64,000 nt of DNA from Progne subis subis (taxonomy: Eukaryota > Chordata > Aves > Passeriformes > Hirundinidae): NCBI GenBank assembly GCA_022316685.1, contig JAKJHU010000046.1:7477001-7541000 (forward strand), read 5' to 3'. The notes beneath the pieces were generated by a model, which made no database searches, was not told where the DNA came from, and saw only the letters and a list, made by a program, of their open reading frames with translations. The number at the start of each line of letters is the position of its first letter. Position 1 is the stretch's first letter. Shown one piece after another: positions 1 through 14,090 of this stretch. The translations under genes were made by a program, and so were the position numbers.

Positions 1-1890
1 CTTCTCTCTTAATGCTTTGCATCTGTCTCCCTGGAGAAGAAACTATTTTCAATTTCTTCCTGCCCTGAAAACTGTCATTTTAAACAGCTTTATTTTAGCT
101 GTGTTTTCAAAGTCTGTAAAGTACTTGAAGGGATAGGTGCTAAGATTGCTTGTCTTTGCCCAAAAGCGACCAAGCTCTTTAGGTGCCCAGCTCCTACTAC
201 TATCCTCTCTTCACTGAGAAAGTGAGCAGTCTGTAGAAATACCTGGAAATTAAGGTGTTTCTAAAAAAATACTTTTGATATCTAAGCCACTACTGCTGCC
301 TCTGACATGAAGCCTTTACATCTGTGAAGAATGGAAATGAGTAAAGCCTGAAGGAGCGTAAGTCCATGAGGAATGTCAGTAGAAGTTTCAGTCCATGACC
401 AATAGAATATAATTAAGGAGCAAAGGGAAGGAGGACCCTGGTTAAAAGAGGATCAGAAACAAAGCACTAGGTGTTGGAAAGCACTGAAGGCAAGGAGGTT
501 TAAAGGGGAATGGGTGAAAAGGGGCTCAGTCACTGGGAAATGCAAAGATGGTAGATAAATAGGAGAAAACAATGTCAGGAATAAAAGTTGTGTAAAAATG
601 CAACTAAATTAATACAGTTATATGGTTAATTTAGTTTTGTAGCTGCAGTTGTATATTTTTGTAACATCAGTTTTCTGTGGTGAACAATATTTTTTTTTTT
701 TGCCATGGTAACCTTTTGTGCTTGCCAAAGGCAGGACAAACTATGCCTCCCTCACTTCTGCTTCCAAAACAGTTGGGTATGCCACAACATTAATATTAAA
801 ATTTTGTGTCATTGCAAAAAGCTTGTTTTATGGCCTTCTGAGATATACAGTATATTATTAAACCCTGGATAGGCACTTGTGGCATTAAGGTGTCAACAGC
901 CAGCCCAAGGGTGGGACTCAACAGTACTTGCAGCTGGGACTACATTTCTCTGACCTTACCTAAGCTTTCTGTGCTTGCTTGACACCCAGGGAAAACACTG
1001 CAAGACTCTTTTGGCTCTTTCCCAGAAGAATTAGCTTATAAGAATGTACTTCGTAAGTCTTTAATATCTTTTGTTTATATAGGATGTAGAAAAGAATTTT
1101 CCCCCTCTCTGGAAACTCAGGGGATTCATGGTCTGAATTTTATTTGTAAAACTAAGTATATATAAGGGGTGGATGCCAGATCAATTTGAGCAGAACCTGA
1201 TGCTGGTTATCTTTTTCCAAGCAGATACCTGGGCCACCTAAACCAATTTTAATGTCTTTCCACCTATTCCCATATCCCATGCTGTGAAACTATCTCTCCC
1301 ATTCTTGGGAAATACTCTTTTAGCTGAAAATGGGGGAGATGGGACTCTGCAGATTTCAAGTAGCAGCAGAGGAGATCTCTAGGTGTGGTGTGTTTGGTTG
1401 CTGTGGTCTCTATTGAAAGCAGATGTGGTTCCTGTCCTTTCCTCTCTGCTGCTTCTGCATTGCAGGGACGGGAGGGAGCACCCAAGTGAGACAAGGGTTG
1501 CTTTTTCTGGACAAGAGCTGCTTTTTCTTGGTAGCAATGCTGACAGAAATGGATGTCAAAGGACAGGCTCGGTGAATCGAACCTGACAAGCTCTGGCAGT
1601 GTTTTGCACTGGCAGGGAGTCAGGAATCTCCCACAGGAAGAAACAGGTTTCATTTTCTAAATATTATTCAGAAATCCCCAGTAGAGTATTTGTGAATAAC
1701 ATGGCTCTGGTTTTCTCCAGGGCGTTCCTATTCCAGCCATGCAATTCAGAACATATTTTGGAAGAGCAAGAAAGAGGAGAAATACATTAAAGTGGTTTAG
1801 AATTAGTGTCTAACCATTTTTGCTGTTTTTAGATTTCTTTTAGTAAATTTCTATGTACAAACCCAATTAAAAAGTCTCCTGTTTTCAGTT

Positions 1891-1913
1891 CTGAAGTTCG
1901 AGTAAAACTTCAG
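1891..1913. repeat. Small perfect inverted repeat
   Basis: CTGAAGTT and AACTTCAG are exact reverse complements of 8 bp around a 7-base loop. It is a short hairpin of no known role; chance is a fair explanation in AT-rich DNA. Confidence 0.5.
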
Positions 1914-4900
1914 TTTTTTATATATTTTTCAATCTGTCACTGAGAATTAAAAAAAAAATCAAACAAGCAACCTACACTTAGAGGGAACTGAAAAGCAGGA
2001 GTACAGTGTAGCAAGTTCAGACGTTAAAAAACAAGAGAGAATATAATATGCTCTGTGCAATGCAGCTGTGGCTTAATGCTGATTTGCACATTAGGACTAG
2101 ATTAGCATCACTCAGAAATGACCTGCATGTTGAGTAGCTATCACAAGTCTGGTACTATTGATGAAAAATGAAACTGCATGGTACACTTCAGATCTAATAT
2201 ACCACCCTTTTGTGGTTTTAGATTCTACAGAAGTGTAGAGGAAGAGCTATTACTTCTAAATTTTTATGAAATGCATGTAATTTAGTTTCCTATATAAGTT
2301 CAGTTGGATGCTCAGTATGTTTATGAAACAGAATATGATATTACCATAAAAATGATTGTTTTTTAGCCACTCAAAGGCAAGAAATATTCAAAGAAATGAC
2401 CATATAAATGTGATTATTTCTATTCTGAAGGCAGTCAAATTGATTTAAGGTGTTGTGGCAAACTTATCACAGATTTTGTGGCTATAATGCCTGCATGACT
2501 CTAAACACTTTTAACTTCAGAAAGACCTTAGTATTGATAAATGTTTGATTCACTTGCAAGTAAAATGCAGTTTCCGTTTGACATGAGGGATTTTGTACAG
2601 GCCAGTTCCCTAAGTTGTTTTGTGTTAGTTCAGTGGCAGGCTTTAGGATAATTATCTTCTGCAGCATTTTCCTGACATTGGACAACATTCCTCTTTAGAA
2701 AAATTGAAAAGATGTAACTGTCCTCCCTGGAAAACCAAGAAATAGAGGCACATCTGGTGGGTTGGTGTTTATATCTTTGATAAAAGTGCAGTGTGCTGGC
2801 TGCAGATCTTCCTTTCCAGGAAAGCTTCCCTCCAGTGCTGCCTCGAAGTGTGCTGGCACTGCCTCTGGATTTTGGCACATCTCACTGGCACAACACACCT
2901 GTACTGCTCAAGGTGTCAGCGCCATGGCAGGGGTTTGGGGCAGGCTGGAGGAGTCCCACTGTGAGAAGAAGGGCTTGTCTGGGACTGTGAAGGGTGGGAT
3001 GGGTAAGGTGGTGGGGTGGCTCCCCTTGGGCTGCCCTCCCTGCCCTCACAGGCACTCGGATGTGCCTTCTGCAGCTGGGATGCAAGAGAATTTTTCAGCC
3101 CATGCAAAGGTAAAACAGTAACTTGGGTCACTCTTAATGTGCAGTGGGGGAAGCTCACTGTGTTCTCGTGTCAGCTACCACAGTGTTGCTTTTTTCTTTA
3201 CCTGCCAGGCTAGAAGGAATTTTCACTTTTCCAGTGATTCCTAACAGATCCCATAGCAAAACCAGATCTGTATCTAAATATTCATCTAACACTTGCTGGA
3301 CACATGGAAACACTGCACATGTATCATGAGCTCTACACGTGTGCACAGGGTCTCTGCACACACAGTAGCAAGCTTGTATTTGCTTTTTAAAAACTATCAA
3401 GCAAAGGTAAACCTGTCACTTCTATTTAGCAGGTGTCATCAGGCTTATTCAAGTGTTTTGTTATAAAGGTTTTGGTTTTAGCTTTTTTTGGTTCACTGCT
3501 GTGTAGTGTTCGATGGCCACTTCTTCTCTTGTGATTCTAAGCTCAGTGTCTGAAGGTGATATTGAGCTTCTGTTTAGACTTTGCAGACAGCAGCTGAAGG
3601 AAATCATATGCATCTTACAATGAAGGATAAACTGAAGTGCAAAAGACATTTAACAGCCACATAACAGCTTCAGGATTTTTGAATTCTGAACAACTCTACA
3701 CAGAACAGTAGATCCAGTTAGGGAATCAAGCTATTAGAGAGAGACACCACATAGTTGTGCATAAAGAAACTCAGATTTTCTGAGTGCGAATGTCCGACAT
3801 TTGGTTACTCTCTTGTATATTGCTAAGGTAGCTCTACTAAGGCTGTGCTTTCTAAAACACACCTTGTAGCAGATAAAGAGCATTTAATTTCTGGCATAGT
3901 ACAGATTTCTCGTATATTGGGCTAGGAGAATGGAATAAAAAAAATTGGCTCTTGATTTAATTACTTTGAAGTTAATATATCTGTTAGCTTATACATAGAG
4001 AGCAGCATCTTACAATTACTCAAATAAGGCTATTAATGATACCAAAATAGAGGTATTTAAATTTTTTTAGTATTGTCATAATTCTGTTTCAAGCATGCAG
4101 ACTTATCATGTTGACAACGCTACTGAAAAATTCAATTAAAGAATATATAAAATTTGTAGGAAAGCTTTTACCAGTGTGTGAGACCTGTCTCATTTTTTTC
4201 TATAATGACATAAAAATGTATGTTGCTCATTGTATTTCATGTATAATGCCATGTTTTCTGTGGTGCAAAATAATCTTTAAAGGTACTTTGAAGAGGCTAC
4301 ATAGTTTGGAGAACATAGTAGCAGATGCATTCATTTTTAATCACACTACTTTTGTATTGCACACAGTCACCAAAGGTCACCCATTGTTCTCCTTGTTTTT
4401 TTCAGTTGCGTTTTGAATGGGTTACCACTAACATCTGAAATGACTTCTCAGCCCACTGCTGCCATACGACTTTATTTGCAGAGCCGTGGGAAGCCACCAC
4501 ATCCACCCTTAGCTTTAACTTCCCAGCCTCTCATCCAGTGATGGAGGCTACAGCACCTTTAGTGATCCAATTTATAGTGGGTGAATGGAATCAGTGTGTA
4601 TTTGACAGCTGTGCTGGCCCTACTGCCTTAGCAGGAATTGTTGGTGAAACCCAGTTTTAATCTGTGGCCATGCTGCGCCTGCAGTCTCATGAATCATGTT
4701 AGCATAAACAGCAGGAATAACTCCTGAGGCACCCAGGAAACAGCTCTGTTGAGCAATGAATTGCCAAGAAAACATAATATCTCTGCAGTGCATAAATGCA
4801 CCATAACAATAATTTTACCTTTAAAACAGATTTTTAAGGAACTTTAACTTGAATAGTTACACAAATGGTATTATTGGTAGAGGAATTGCTGCAGTTCAAG

Positions 4901-7900
4901 AAGTTATTTTAGTCCTCTCTCCTAACGAGTTGTACTCAATTAAACACGCTCATACAAAAAATTCTACAGAGGTCAGGAAAGGATGTTATCAGATTTTTTA
5001 GGTGTTGTTTCTCTAAACTTTCCCTATAAAATTAATGTACAATTCTGTGCTGGTAAATGTTCTTAATCATGCAAGTTTTATAAAAAAGCTTTTACATAAG
5101 TGATGGCTTTAAAATATCTATATTATTGAAAAACCCCACATCCTCCTCATATTTCATGAGATGTCCCCTGCCACACCTGTGTGCTGGTGGCTGATTATAT
5201 CTGCCCTTTCTCTGGAGCAGGGAAAGGCTGGCTGGAATTTCTTTTGTGCAGGGAGATTCCTCCAGTCAGAGGTGTAAAACAACCCGCTATAATGCAAAAT
5301 CAAAGAAATTGATAAAGTGTGTATAAAGAAGGAAAATTTCAGGCTATTTCCTGGCACTGTAAAGAGTACAATCCTCATGCTGAAATACACCTGAGTGAGA
5401 GCTCTTATGGAATATTTGCTTACCAAGAAATGAGATCCATTCATGCACAGTTTTTCTACAACCACAGCAGATTCGGGCATTCCAAACTGAGGTGAGAAAA
5501 AAACCCAAGATTATTACAATAGTATGAAACTTGACATTTGTAAACAAACTAATTAATATTTACATGCTCAAATACTCGGGGTTGTGGAAATTGTTATACT
5601 ACTTGACAAGGATAATTAGAAAAGGAATATTGAGTAACTCTAATGTTCGGGCAGTGGCTTTCACATAAGAGATAAAATGCAGTACTACCTCTTTCTTAGG
5701 AAGAAAGATTACAGGGGATAAGGGCTAATGAAACTGTGAATGGAGTAGACAAGAAGAAGTTATAAAGCAGTAGATGTCATATAAATGGAGCAAGGAGCCC
5801 AACAGGAATCCAACTGTGGATTGCTATGTGGTAAGAAGCCAGACTTAGAAACAGGTTAAAAGGTATCCTGAGGCAAAAGTTCACCAGTAGCTATGTCATC
5901 ATCCCACATGGCTGTTACCAACCTCTGTGTGCTCTGGTGGCTGCTCGGCTTCACCGGATCTTTGGTTTGTGTCTTGCACTTACCATGATCACGGGCATTG
6001 CTGGAAAGTACTCAGGTTCAGAAACAGGATTATTTTTTTCTGTAATGTGGTTGTGTTAGTCGTGTTTTTTAACAAAATTGAAGTGAATTATAAATTAAAA
6101 TGAAACCAGAATGTCCAGAAATATTATATCTGTGAGTAGAACTAACTACTGAGTAGCAATTAGGAAAAAAAGACACACCAGTTTTTCTATTAAAAAGTGA
6201 AAATGAATGGACTAGGCCTGAAGATATCCTAAAAATCACACAGTGCTTGGTGACTTTTTAAAAAGAAATTATTAAATTTAATTTAGAAATTAAAAGAAAT
6301 TATTATGCATGGAAGGTGGCAAAAAAATTTAGAAATCTTTAAGAATGTACCACTCTCAAAATGAGTTTTGGTACTTGTAATGCTTAGATGTAAATGTCTG
6401 TATCAGTAGTGACCAAACCAGATGCTAGCAGAGAAATAGTAGTACAATAACTTCTTTGTCCTGTTCAGACATATACTCATATTCTTTTTGCCTGTTAGCT
6501 AATATGCCTAGGTTTATAAGATCTTATTTTTTTGTTTTGTTTTTCTACTATGCTTGGGAAAGTCCTGTTTGTTTGCAGTGCAGAATAGATCACAATTAAA
6601 AGGAGAGGGTTGCTGTGGTTGTTGGACGAGAGGTTGTTTGTGGATTGTGTTAATTTGCCATGAGTTGCACTGGTGTTGATGGAGAGGCAAAGAATCAAGG
6701 CTATGCACTCTCTGCTTCTCTTGGTGTTTGCTCATCTGTTTCTTGTTTCTATCTCCAATCACTGGCTTGATGAGCTGCTTTTGAGCTTAGCTTTATGCTA
6801 TTAATCAAGCTTTTGTGTAAAGGAAAACTTGTTCTCTTTCCGTGGTTAATGCATCAGGCAAGTGGGTGTCTTGCTGCTGGTGTTTAGTGATGACCGTGGT
6901 ACCTTTAGTTTTCTTGAGATTGCATTAACTTTTCTTACAAAGAAAAGCTTATGTTAAGATCAGTACTAGGAGAAGGACCAGACTACATGGCAGATGGAGG
7001 CTCAGTAGATAAACTCTGAACACAACATGGAATATTTCAGCGTTGTTGCAATTACAGCGTAGCTGCAGGATGACAATGAGGTACACTCACATGGCTAGCA
7101 AGTCTCCATTACTATCTGTATTTATTTATGAGGGAAAATGCAAAATCTGCGTGGTTAATTATTATTTAGTAGTTAAGGTATTGATTTTATGCAAAATGCC
7201 TTTCATGAGTCTGGAAACACTTTGCAGAATGGCTGTATTTATGACACGGAAAAATCTATATCATTAAGACCTTTAAGTTTAAGAAAATACTAAAATTGCA
7301 TGGTACATATGTACATAACCATTCCACATATAAATTGTGGCATCAGCATGGGTATACCTCTTCTAGAAAACCAAGTCTCAGTCACAGAACATGGAAGCTG
7401 ATACTACTTTCCTGAAGGTCGGTGCATTGTTTTCTGTTCAGTGCTCACTGCTTGTCTACCTTGTGTACCTGTACTGCATAGTACTCAAAACCTCCTCTGA
7501 ACTCAAAATGATTTTTTGAAAAATCTGAACAGTTCTACATCACTCTTTATTGTCCAAATGCTTCAGAAGCACTAATAACTGCTTTTTGTGAGACAGCTTT
7601 CTGACATTAAAACTTCGTTTCTAAGGGAAGTTGAGGTGCATGAGAAATGAAACTCACACCACAGTATCCAGTGGGTTTTGATAACGAACTCCACCTGTTT
7701 AGATCTAAGAGCTATAAATGTATATCTGCCTAGTAAATATTTTGCCATTTTTACCTTCTGAGCAGAGCTGTGGTTGTAGCTCTTGCCTCTCACTGCTGCA
7801 AGTCAAACACTTGGGAAATGTCATGTTCTCTGAGTGACTTGCATATCTTCAGGTAAAAGTGTTGTGCTGGGCCAGTAACAGGGTCTGATATTTCAAGGCA

Positions 7901-8202
7901 GAATTAAATCACCAGTCCTATGTATTTGGCTTTCAGCCAGCCCTGGCCTTGTGCACCTTAGAGTTTCTGTAACAGCGTAGAATAATGCAGAAACCTGCTG
8001 GTTTCTCTGCATTGGTAGATTTTGTGAATGGAAAAGGTAGCATATAAAGAGGCAGTTACAGGCTATCATGATGTATATGTGAAAGATGGGAAACTTAGGC
8101 TATGGATGTAATCCTAGTTCTGGTACATTTTGGTGCTGGTTTCTGTATCCTTAACAGCCTTTTTTTTAGGGTTCATGCAAATGCATGGCCAGTGCTAGGG
8201 TG

Positions 8203-8305
8203 GGGAGCTCCAGCACAGCTCCCAGCATGTGGTCTGACCACGGAAATGATGGAGTAGCTGGTGCTGAGGCTCTCTGGAGCGCTGGCAGTGGGAGCTGACA
8301 GCTCC
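8203..8305. repeat. Pair of GGAGCT-type hairpins in a GC-rich patch
   Basis: GGGAGCT (8203-8209) pairs with AGCTCCC (8217-8223), and GGAGCTG (8291-8297) pairs with CAGCTCC (8299-8305) around a single base. Both lie in a GC-rich patch of about 115 bp within AT-rich DNA. An octamer ATGCAAAT stands just before, at 8175-8182. The patch could be a decayed element or a regulatory site; no open frame explains it. Confidence 0.4.
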
Positions 8306-10999
8306 GTCCACAGTGGCCACAGGCAAATGGCTGGGCCAGTCTTTGATACGCAGAATGGCCAAGTGCTTAATGTGGTTATGCTGTAGTAACTGGTTTATTT
8401 AGCTGCTTTAATCAGTGTTACGAATGCAAGCATAGGCATTAACAGCTTTTTATAAAGTTGGAGTCACTGTTAACAAGTATGAAGCCAGTAGTTATGGTGT
8501 GCCTGAAATTTCCCTGGAAGCCTCTGAGTTGTTGAACTATTGTTATTAATTTTCTGTCTTGTATTCTACATAGACTTGCAGGGTACTTTAAGAGCATTCT
8601 AGACTCTATAAATTAGTCTGATTTCCTTTAAGCTTGAAAGGCTTTGAGTTGATTAATCCTCTGAGTAGCTGTTCACAATACTAAGTTCACAGCTTAGCTG
8701 ATCCACTACCTCTATAGCATAAATTAATTCCATGGAAGAGGTTAGCTTTCTCAGGGGTCCACCTGAGCTGCATCTCCACTGTGAAACTGTCTGTGGCTTT
8801 GTTGTCTTTTTATTTTTTTGATTGTACATGAATAAGCATATGTATTTATGTACAGGCAAAATGAAAAAATAACAATACAAAATGATAATTTGAAACTGTG
8901 GCCTACTTTTTATGTGGCTACAAAGGGAAATCCTGTGGGAAGAGTTTATAACATTATCATTTTCCTTGACAAAGATTGTACGTTCCTTCAGTTGAAAAGG
9001 ATGAGAAAGCTTAATGGCTTGAATTCTCACTATTGGTGTAAAGAAGGTACTGGAAAAGATTGCTGCTCTTACAGTTAGAATAAACACAAGAAAAAAAGTC
9101 TTATATACAAAATTATATAGAGTAACTTGCATAAAAACAACAAAAAAGGGATATAAAATGAGATTATATATCTAATTGCAGGAATGGACTTTAAAAGTTA
9201 CAGGTAGAATTCTTAAACCTGAGTCACATTATTCAGTATGTTATAAGGAAAAAATGTGATAAAAAAGGCTGTATCATGGAGGAGATATTTTATATATCTG
9301 AGAGGAGATTAATAAAATTGTGAAAATGAACTTGGAATACTTTGTGCAATTCAGGTAATTTTAGATATACTAGAAAGGGCCTTGTAGAACAAAGAAATAT
9401 ACAAGCCAGTAAAGGAATGCCTCAAACCTCCCCCCCCTAAAAGCTCAAGTACATTAAACTTAAACAACATTTAGCAACTACTGTGTGTATATATACATTG
9501 AGAAGAAAAGATGAACAGTAGAATCTTATTGAAACGCTGTAAATTTTAAAGCTGTATTCAAATATAAAACTGGACATACTTTCTCTAAAATGATTATTTC
9601 TTCCCAGCAGGAAATAAATTTGGGCATGAAATACCTTTTCTTTTATAAGAAATATTCCTGTGAGAAAGCATTTTTTTGTATGGTTTATAATGTTGGAGAT
9701 CTTAGCTTCTACCATGATTCCTACAGAAAACAGGAGAGTACCAAAAAACTCAAGTTATATTAATATAAGTGGTGACTAAACTATATTTAGCATTTTTAAA
9801 TATTTGTGCTCAATGTAGGATAAGGTATCTGGTTTTCAAGGATAAATCCGGTGTTTCTGCTAGCTGAACGTAGCTGAACTCTCTAAAGTCTTACATACGG
9901 ATTCAGTACCTGTCTTAAGAGATCTGCAACTTGAAAAGCTGTCCAGTTCTCAAACTCCTCTTGAGATGGTAGTTTTGTGGTCATCTTCTCTCCAGGGAGA
10001 AAGACTTGGTCTGACTGAGTAATACTGAACTCTTGCTTCACTGTTCTTTATTGATGTAGAAATCTGAGGAGGAAGTCCTTTCTGCAACTTTTTTCCTGTT
10101 TGCTCACTTAAAGTGAACGCCTGTAAAGGGTGATTTAGGAAGTACCAATGTTCTTGTGTGAGTGACCCCAGTATAAGGAAACTGGTTTTTATATCAACAT
10201 ATGCACCTGTCATTACTGAAAAAGTTGAAGTGTCTCATCTGCTATCCTTCAAATTTTCCTGCATGCATTTTAATTCTTAGAGTGACTGACAGGTCAGTTG
10301 TTGCCAGTGAATACCTTTTAGCTGTTTTCTGACTTTCCAGAACACTGAATCTGGCAAAACTCATCTCCTAGAGTTTCAGAAATAAGATTGAAGCTCTTGC
10401 ATCTTACATTTGGCCTGCTCAGAAAAAGTTTTGAGGTGCTTGGTTGGCATATTATGAAAAAATTATGTTGAATTTCATAGTACTTTGTAGCATTCAATGT
10501 TTCATAATGTTGTCTGTGAGTTTTTTTTCCAAGGAGGGCACCATCTTCCTGGATGACAGGAGGCAGCAATACTCTTTCCACTGTATGCAGAACCAGAAGA
10601 GAGAGCTGCATGTATTCCTTAAGAAATTTTGCTTGCTTAGTTTGAGTGCAGGAGTGATTTTATCAGTTGTAGAGTCTTTGTGTACTGTGAAGGTGGGAAG
10701 AAGATGTGTGAGTTACAGGTTTAATGGCTGCTTACAGGAAACAATAAAATAACAGATGGCATCAGGTGCGAAACATGAAGAATGTGAAGTGCAGGTATTT
10801 ATGTGGTACAGGCTGTTTGCTTACCGAGTAGGTGTAAGCAGTCCTAGTTCAGAACATCTCAAAGGTAAATTAAAAATAGTGCTTTAAGGATTTTGCAGTT
10901 CTGTGCGTGCTGCCAGCTATACCTGTTCCTCCTCCTCTGACTGCCCATCAGGCCGGGAGGGTTTTCTGAAGGAATGAGGTGCAAGGAACTGCTCCTGGC

Positions 11000-11125
11000 T
11001 GCCAGCTGTCCTCGGCTGTCACCTTCCTGCCCTGCCTGGTGAGCTGCAGCCCTGCCAGCTGTCCTCTGCAGTCAGCTTCCTGCACTGCCTGCAGGGTGAG
11101 CTGCAGCCCTGCCCTGCCAGCTGCC
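11000..11125. repeat. GC-rich diverged tandem duplication (minisatellite-like)
   Basis: The unit starting TGCCAGCTGTCCTC (near 11000) and ending near GGTGAGCTGCAGCCC recurs at 11053, and its head (TGCCAGCTG) appears a third time at 11115. Spacings are 53 and 62 bp, so the copies differ by insertions and point changes. The surrounding 270 bp is clearly richer in G and C than its flanks and stays open in frames on both strands, but composition explains that. No protein family is recognised. Confidence 0.7.
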
Positions 11126-13084
11126 CACCTCGCTGTGCCCCGCATCCTCCTCGCTTCCTCTCTGCTCTCCCTCAGCGCTAAATTGTGGCCAGTTCTTCTG
11201 TGTTGACATTGCCTTAATTTATTTTCTAGGCTCCTAGGGACAGCACTCTTTGAAGGCCAGTGTTTATGCAGTGTACCTCTCTCCACAGAATGAGGCAGAT
11301 CTGTTTGTGCTCAGTTTTGGGCTCCCAAAGGGGCTGTGGCATGGGTGGTTCAACCAAAGGGACTGTAAGACTTGCAAGAAATATTTTGCTATTTATGTTT
11401 TAATCAGATTAAATATAATAACAAGAGGGAGGGAAAAAAAAAGAAAAAAAGAAAAAGACCAGGGACGTGGGGAGGCTCGTCTGGGATCCTGCATCCCATC
11501 TCGATGCTGATGTTGCCCTTGGCTTGATCGATGCTGTCTGTCGTTTTCTGTCCTTAAGTGCGTGTGAAAGAAATCGAGGACATTGTCATGCACTTTTACT
11601 TGCTTTCTGTCACCCCTAAGGGGATTAGTTCAAGAACTGTTGGCTGGAGAACCCCAAATTTAATTACTGATTCTACTTAGTACTGTCAGGCTTCTGGTTC
11701 CTCTGTGTAATGTATCACCTTCCATGGTGTGATAAACCCAGATGAATATGTGCACTTGAACACGTGTTGGCTGCGAGGGCTGTAGTGGGGGGAGTTCTTG
11801 AGCAGAATATCACTTCCAGAGTTCCCCAGATAAAGGCAGGCCATGGAAATAGTTTCTTTCCAAACTTTCAGGTGCTTACGTAAAATTTTGAAGCAGATTG
11901 CAGAGACTTGAATGTGAATCAGCACTAGCCTAGGGCAGGTGAGGCTTGCCTGCTACTTGAAAATTCCCTGGAGCCTCCTGATCTGCTGCAAACCTTGGCA
12001 GGCTTAAAAATGTATTTGGGTACATGTGCAGAGTGTAATCTGCTATTTAAAAAAACAAAACTTGTGTCTTGCTGGAGACATCAACACTTTTAATCTGTAC
12101 TGTTTACAATTTCACTCTTAATAAGGTAGAAATCTGATTCTGTATATTAAGAAATTTCATTTTTCTGAGCACTAATGAAAAAGGACATTTACTACTTGAG
12201 AACTACCAAATTTCAGAGGTATCTAAAGGTGTGCATTTTATACACCAGGAATTTTGTCCTCTAAAGAGAACTTAATTCCCAACAGAACTTGTATATCAAG
12301 CTGAGTTAACTCATCTTTGCACCATATATTGGCAAAAGTTTCATTTCCTGAAGTCTGTAATGTACAAGGAACATAGAGAACAAGTTTTTGCAGGCTACAG
12401 CTCCTTGGCTTTTTGTAAATTAAGTTCTCAATTTGTGATTTCATAGGGATAGTTAAAAAGCAGTATAAAAACTGTTTCCTACACCATACCACTGGTGTTT
12501 CTTTCTAAATACTCTCTATATGTTAATGAACATAAACACTAAATCTGTTAAACTTATCTCAAAACTTTCAAAGTCAACTTCGGCTTTACAAAACCCTGTA
12601 GCAGCTGCAAGCAACTTGTTTTACTGGACGTAACACGGGAATACTGCCCCCGGAAAATATGCTTGAGCAAAATAAGTCAATGAAATATTACTGTACAGAA
12701 AATAGGAACCATTGTCCCTGTTTTTCTTTTCCCATTTTATACAAAAATAATGAAAGTAACATGACTTACTTTTTTTTCTCCCAGGCACACATGTTGGAGT
12801 TGATTCCAAATAAGTTAAAGGAGCAGTTTCTCATGTCTGCTCTTGCTCCTTGAGCTGTCCCATATGTATTTAGTTGTTGTTAGTGTGATTGACAGGCTTG
12901 GCATTCATGGTGGGTGGGAGAAAAACATTCTTAAAGCAAAAAGCTAGAATATACTCAGTCTAAATAAGTCTATAAAGAATGTTGGAAAATAAACTCTTGC
13001 TTACAGCTGTCTGTCTAGAAGGTTGATAAAAGTCTTGCTTAATTGGTTTTGTCTTTTTTTTTTTTCTCATCTAACATGAAATAA

Positions 13085-14090
13085 AAATAGCAACAGAATC
13101 AACAGAAATCACAGAGTCTGAAAGGGACCTTGAGAGATCTTGGCGGGGCTTCAGCAGAGAGGCAGGATCAAACACAAACAGAAGAAATTAGGTCAGTCTT
13201 GGAAATCAGTTTGGTAACCCGTTTTTTTTAACTGGGTTCTTGTGGGTGCATCAGATTTACTACAGCAAGAAGTGAACAAGCAGGAAGATGATCTAGAATA
13301 AATTTTGTGCTCCGCTGCTGGAGGGAGCAAAAGGAAATGTTTGTAAGGATAATTGCTGTCTAAGCACCAGATGGGTTTGACTAGGACATCCTGCTGTTTC
13401 TGCAGGAGAAAACCCAGTTTCACGAGCATTTGTTCATAAGTAGCAGTTTGGGAAACTCTTGTTAAATATTTTTCCTTTCAGGTCACTCTTCAATTTGACT
13501 GCATCTTACTGAAAAATGTGGTGTCTGAACAGGTCCCAGTATAATGTTTATCCCATGGGAACCACTTCTGGCTCAGTAATATCCTGATAGACTCAGCTTG
13601 TTATGCAGCACCCATGTTATCAACAAAATCCTGAATACAGTTAAGACCAGGACAAACTCCTGTGGAACTCTGCTTGAAATACTCTTTGGGTTTGGAAGTG
13701 AGTCACAGGATATGTTCTCAACAAGAGATAATCTCTTACAACAAGCAGTGCTTTAATCACGTTTCTCTAGTTTGTAGGTGATGATTTTTTATGTGGGACC
13801 TTATTAAAAGCATCAGTGATATTATGGGTTTTGTGCCACTTATCTAGGTAGCTATCATGATGAGGAAGGAAATGAGACTGGTTTGACACAGTTCCCAAAA
13901 AGTCAGTTTTTACTGCAGAAACAATTTATAGGTATGCTGAGGCACAATATTTGCATTGTTTATTCGTGAGAAGTGAAGTTGGGCTGACTGTTCTCTGGTT
14001 TGCTCTCTTCCTTCCCCCGTGATGGTCAAGGGGAAATATTTGCCCTATAGATATGAAGTATAAAAATGCTGTTCCGGAGTTTTGAATTTT
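13085..14090 (-). mobile_element. Old CR1 LINE fragment, heavily decayed
   Basis: Near 13109 the sequence reads ATCACAGAGTCTGAAAGGGA and CCTTGAGAGATC, the reverse complement of a CR1 3' end. From about 13480 to 14080 it resembles the reverse complement of the CR1 reverse-transcriptase region: TGTGGAACTCTGC near 13660, ATGTGGGACCTTATTAAAAG near 13790, GAAGGAAATGAGACTGGTTT near 13865, and GGGCTGACTGTTCTCTGGTT near 13980. The part between about 13150 and 13480 is not clearly CR1 and may be a later insertion or decayed beyond recognition. Many indels and stops mean it cannot code. Bounds are approximate. A 12-T run (13054-13065) stands just before it. Confidence 0.7.

Larger units (their letters stand above)
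1..13080. other. Intergenic DNA, no recognised gene
   Basis: AT-rich DNA. Open frames on both strands are at most 159 codons, lack recognisable domains and often overlap on opposite strands, as expected by chance. By vertebrate gene order BLNK could end or begin here on the minus strand, but no BLNK SH2 or proline-rich exon was recognised. Contents worth noting are GC-richer patches at about 2880-3080 and 8195-8310, the tandem duplication at 11000-11125, and a short hairpin at 1891-1913. Confidence 0.6.

Noticed and set aside
1571..1582. GGTTCGATTC on the minus strand, identical to a tRNA B box
   Set aside because: The bases around it do not form a T-arm stem and no A box or acceptor stem is present.
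1264..1653. 129-codon minus-strand frame with several cysteines and histidines
   Set aside because: The Cys and His spacing fits no zinc-finger pattern, and frames are open on both strands over the same bases.
8175..8182. Octamer ATGCAAAT; others at 13949-13956 (reverse), near 61700 and near 62240
   Set aside because: Four exact octamers in 64 kb are close to the two expected by chance, and none is near the DNTT start.
8653..9132. 159-codon minus-strand frame, the longest in the window
   Set aside because: No recognisable domain, codon pattern or exon context; AT-rich sequence with overlapping frames suggests chance.
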